The translations under genes and the position numbers were made by a program. A model generated the notes under the pieces. It was given only the letters and a program-made list of their open reading frames with translations, was not told the DNA's origin and searched no databases. This document shows, piece by piece, positions 63,853-64,000 of a stretch of DNA of 64,000 nucleotides. Source of the DNA: Ananas comosus (Eukaryota; Streptophyta; Magnoliopsida; Poales; Bromeliaceae); the NCBI RefSeq assembly GCF_001540865.1, contig NC_033632.1, positions 525,471-589,470 on the forward strand, written 5' to 3'. Within the stretch, counting starts at the first letter, position 1; each line of letters starts with the position of its first letter.

Positions 63853-64000
63853 GAACTAGGCTACTATGCTATTAATAGCACCAAATTATTGGTGCTACCA
63901 AGTTTTTGGCCATTGGATTAAGAGATGTGTGATCAGAATGATATGGGCCCCCTAGGGTTGAGTGGGTGGTTGGTTGAATAGTATGATCTAATCGGTGAAA
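63853..64000. mobile_element. Microsatellite-flanked non-autonomous element, copy 3, cut by window end
   Basis: Starts GAACTAGGCTACTATGCTAT, with TGGTGCTACCAAGTTTTTGG, then GGGTTGAGTGGGTGGTTGGTTGAATAGTATGAT, which is the inverse of the matching part of the copy at 48946. It follows a TA microsatellite and continues beyond base 64000. Confidence 0.55.

Overview
This is a nuclear genome window from a flowering plant. Every protein gene has spliced, plant-type introns, and the families (plastid sigma factor, plastid PPR protein, type-A response regulator, Pol V subunit 5, plant NIPA, plant annexin) are those of land plants. Very GC-rich first exons next to AT-rich introns (PPR gene, TRAUCO, p44) suggest a monocot. 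A non-grass commelinid such as a bromeliad is possible, but that is a guess. I found no operons, CRISPR arrays, rRNA or tRNA genes.

Layout, left to right: 3' half of a Miro GTPase gene (+, 337-4008); an EMB2654-type PPR gene (-, 5743-12058); divergent from it, the TRAUCO/Ash2-type SPRY gene (+, 12906-15184); a plastid sigma factor (+, 16043-18535); TFIIH subunit p44 (+, 19633-22949); an SLX1-type GIY-YIG nuclease (-, 23548-24699); a repeat-rich stretch (24.7-28.2 kb); a type-A response regulator (-, 28229-29673); a TE-littered gap with a zf-RVT fragment and a Tourist-like MITE; an annexin (-, 33913-36848); an AT-rich repeat block; an NRPE5-like RNA polymerase subunit (-, 39700-42705) inside a duplicated assembly segment; a possible 48-residue microprotein (-, 46061-46207); a NIPA-type Mg2+ transporter (-, 48281-52907); an intact SINE; a MITE just upstream of AP4M (+, 55689-61950); and a 5'-truncated LINE with target-site duplications near the right end. 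The genes are unrelated housekeeping or regulatory loci and do not form a pathway. Two serve plastid gene expression (PPR, sigma factor) and three serve nuclear transcription or chromatin (TRAUCO, p44, NRPE5).

Exon models were built by hand from splice sites, reading-frame continuity and remembered homologues. In every multi-exon model the frame closes across all introns, apart from the last exon of the PPR gene. Three introns need a GC donor (PPR, sigma factor, AP4M).

The window holds eight single-base N characters (4980, 13133, 26236, 26663, 27666, 29762, 41673, 43776). Five of them abut duplicated sequence exactly, which looks like unmerged overlapping contigs or haplotypes rather than biology. 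At the NRPE5 locus this exposes two alleles side by side, one with a MITE in its promoter and one with the empty site. I did not find a novel molecular system. The most informative signals are these allele/assembly structures and the well-preserved mobile elements.
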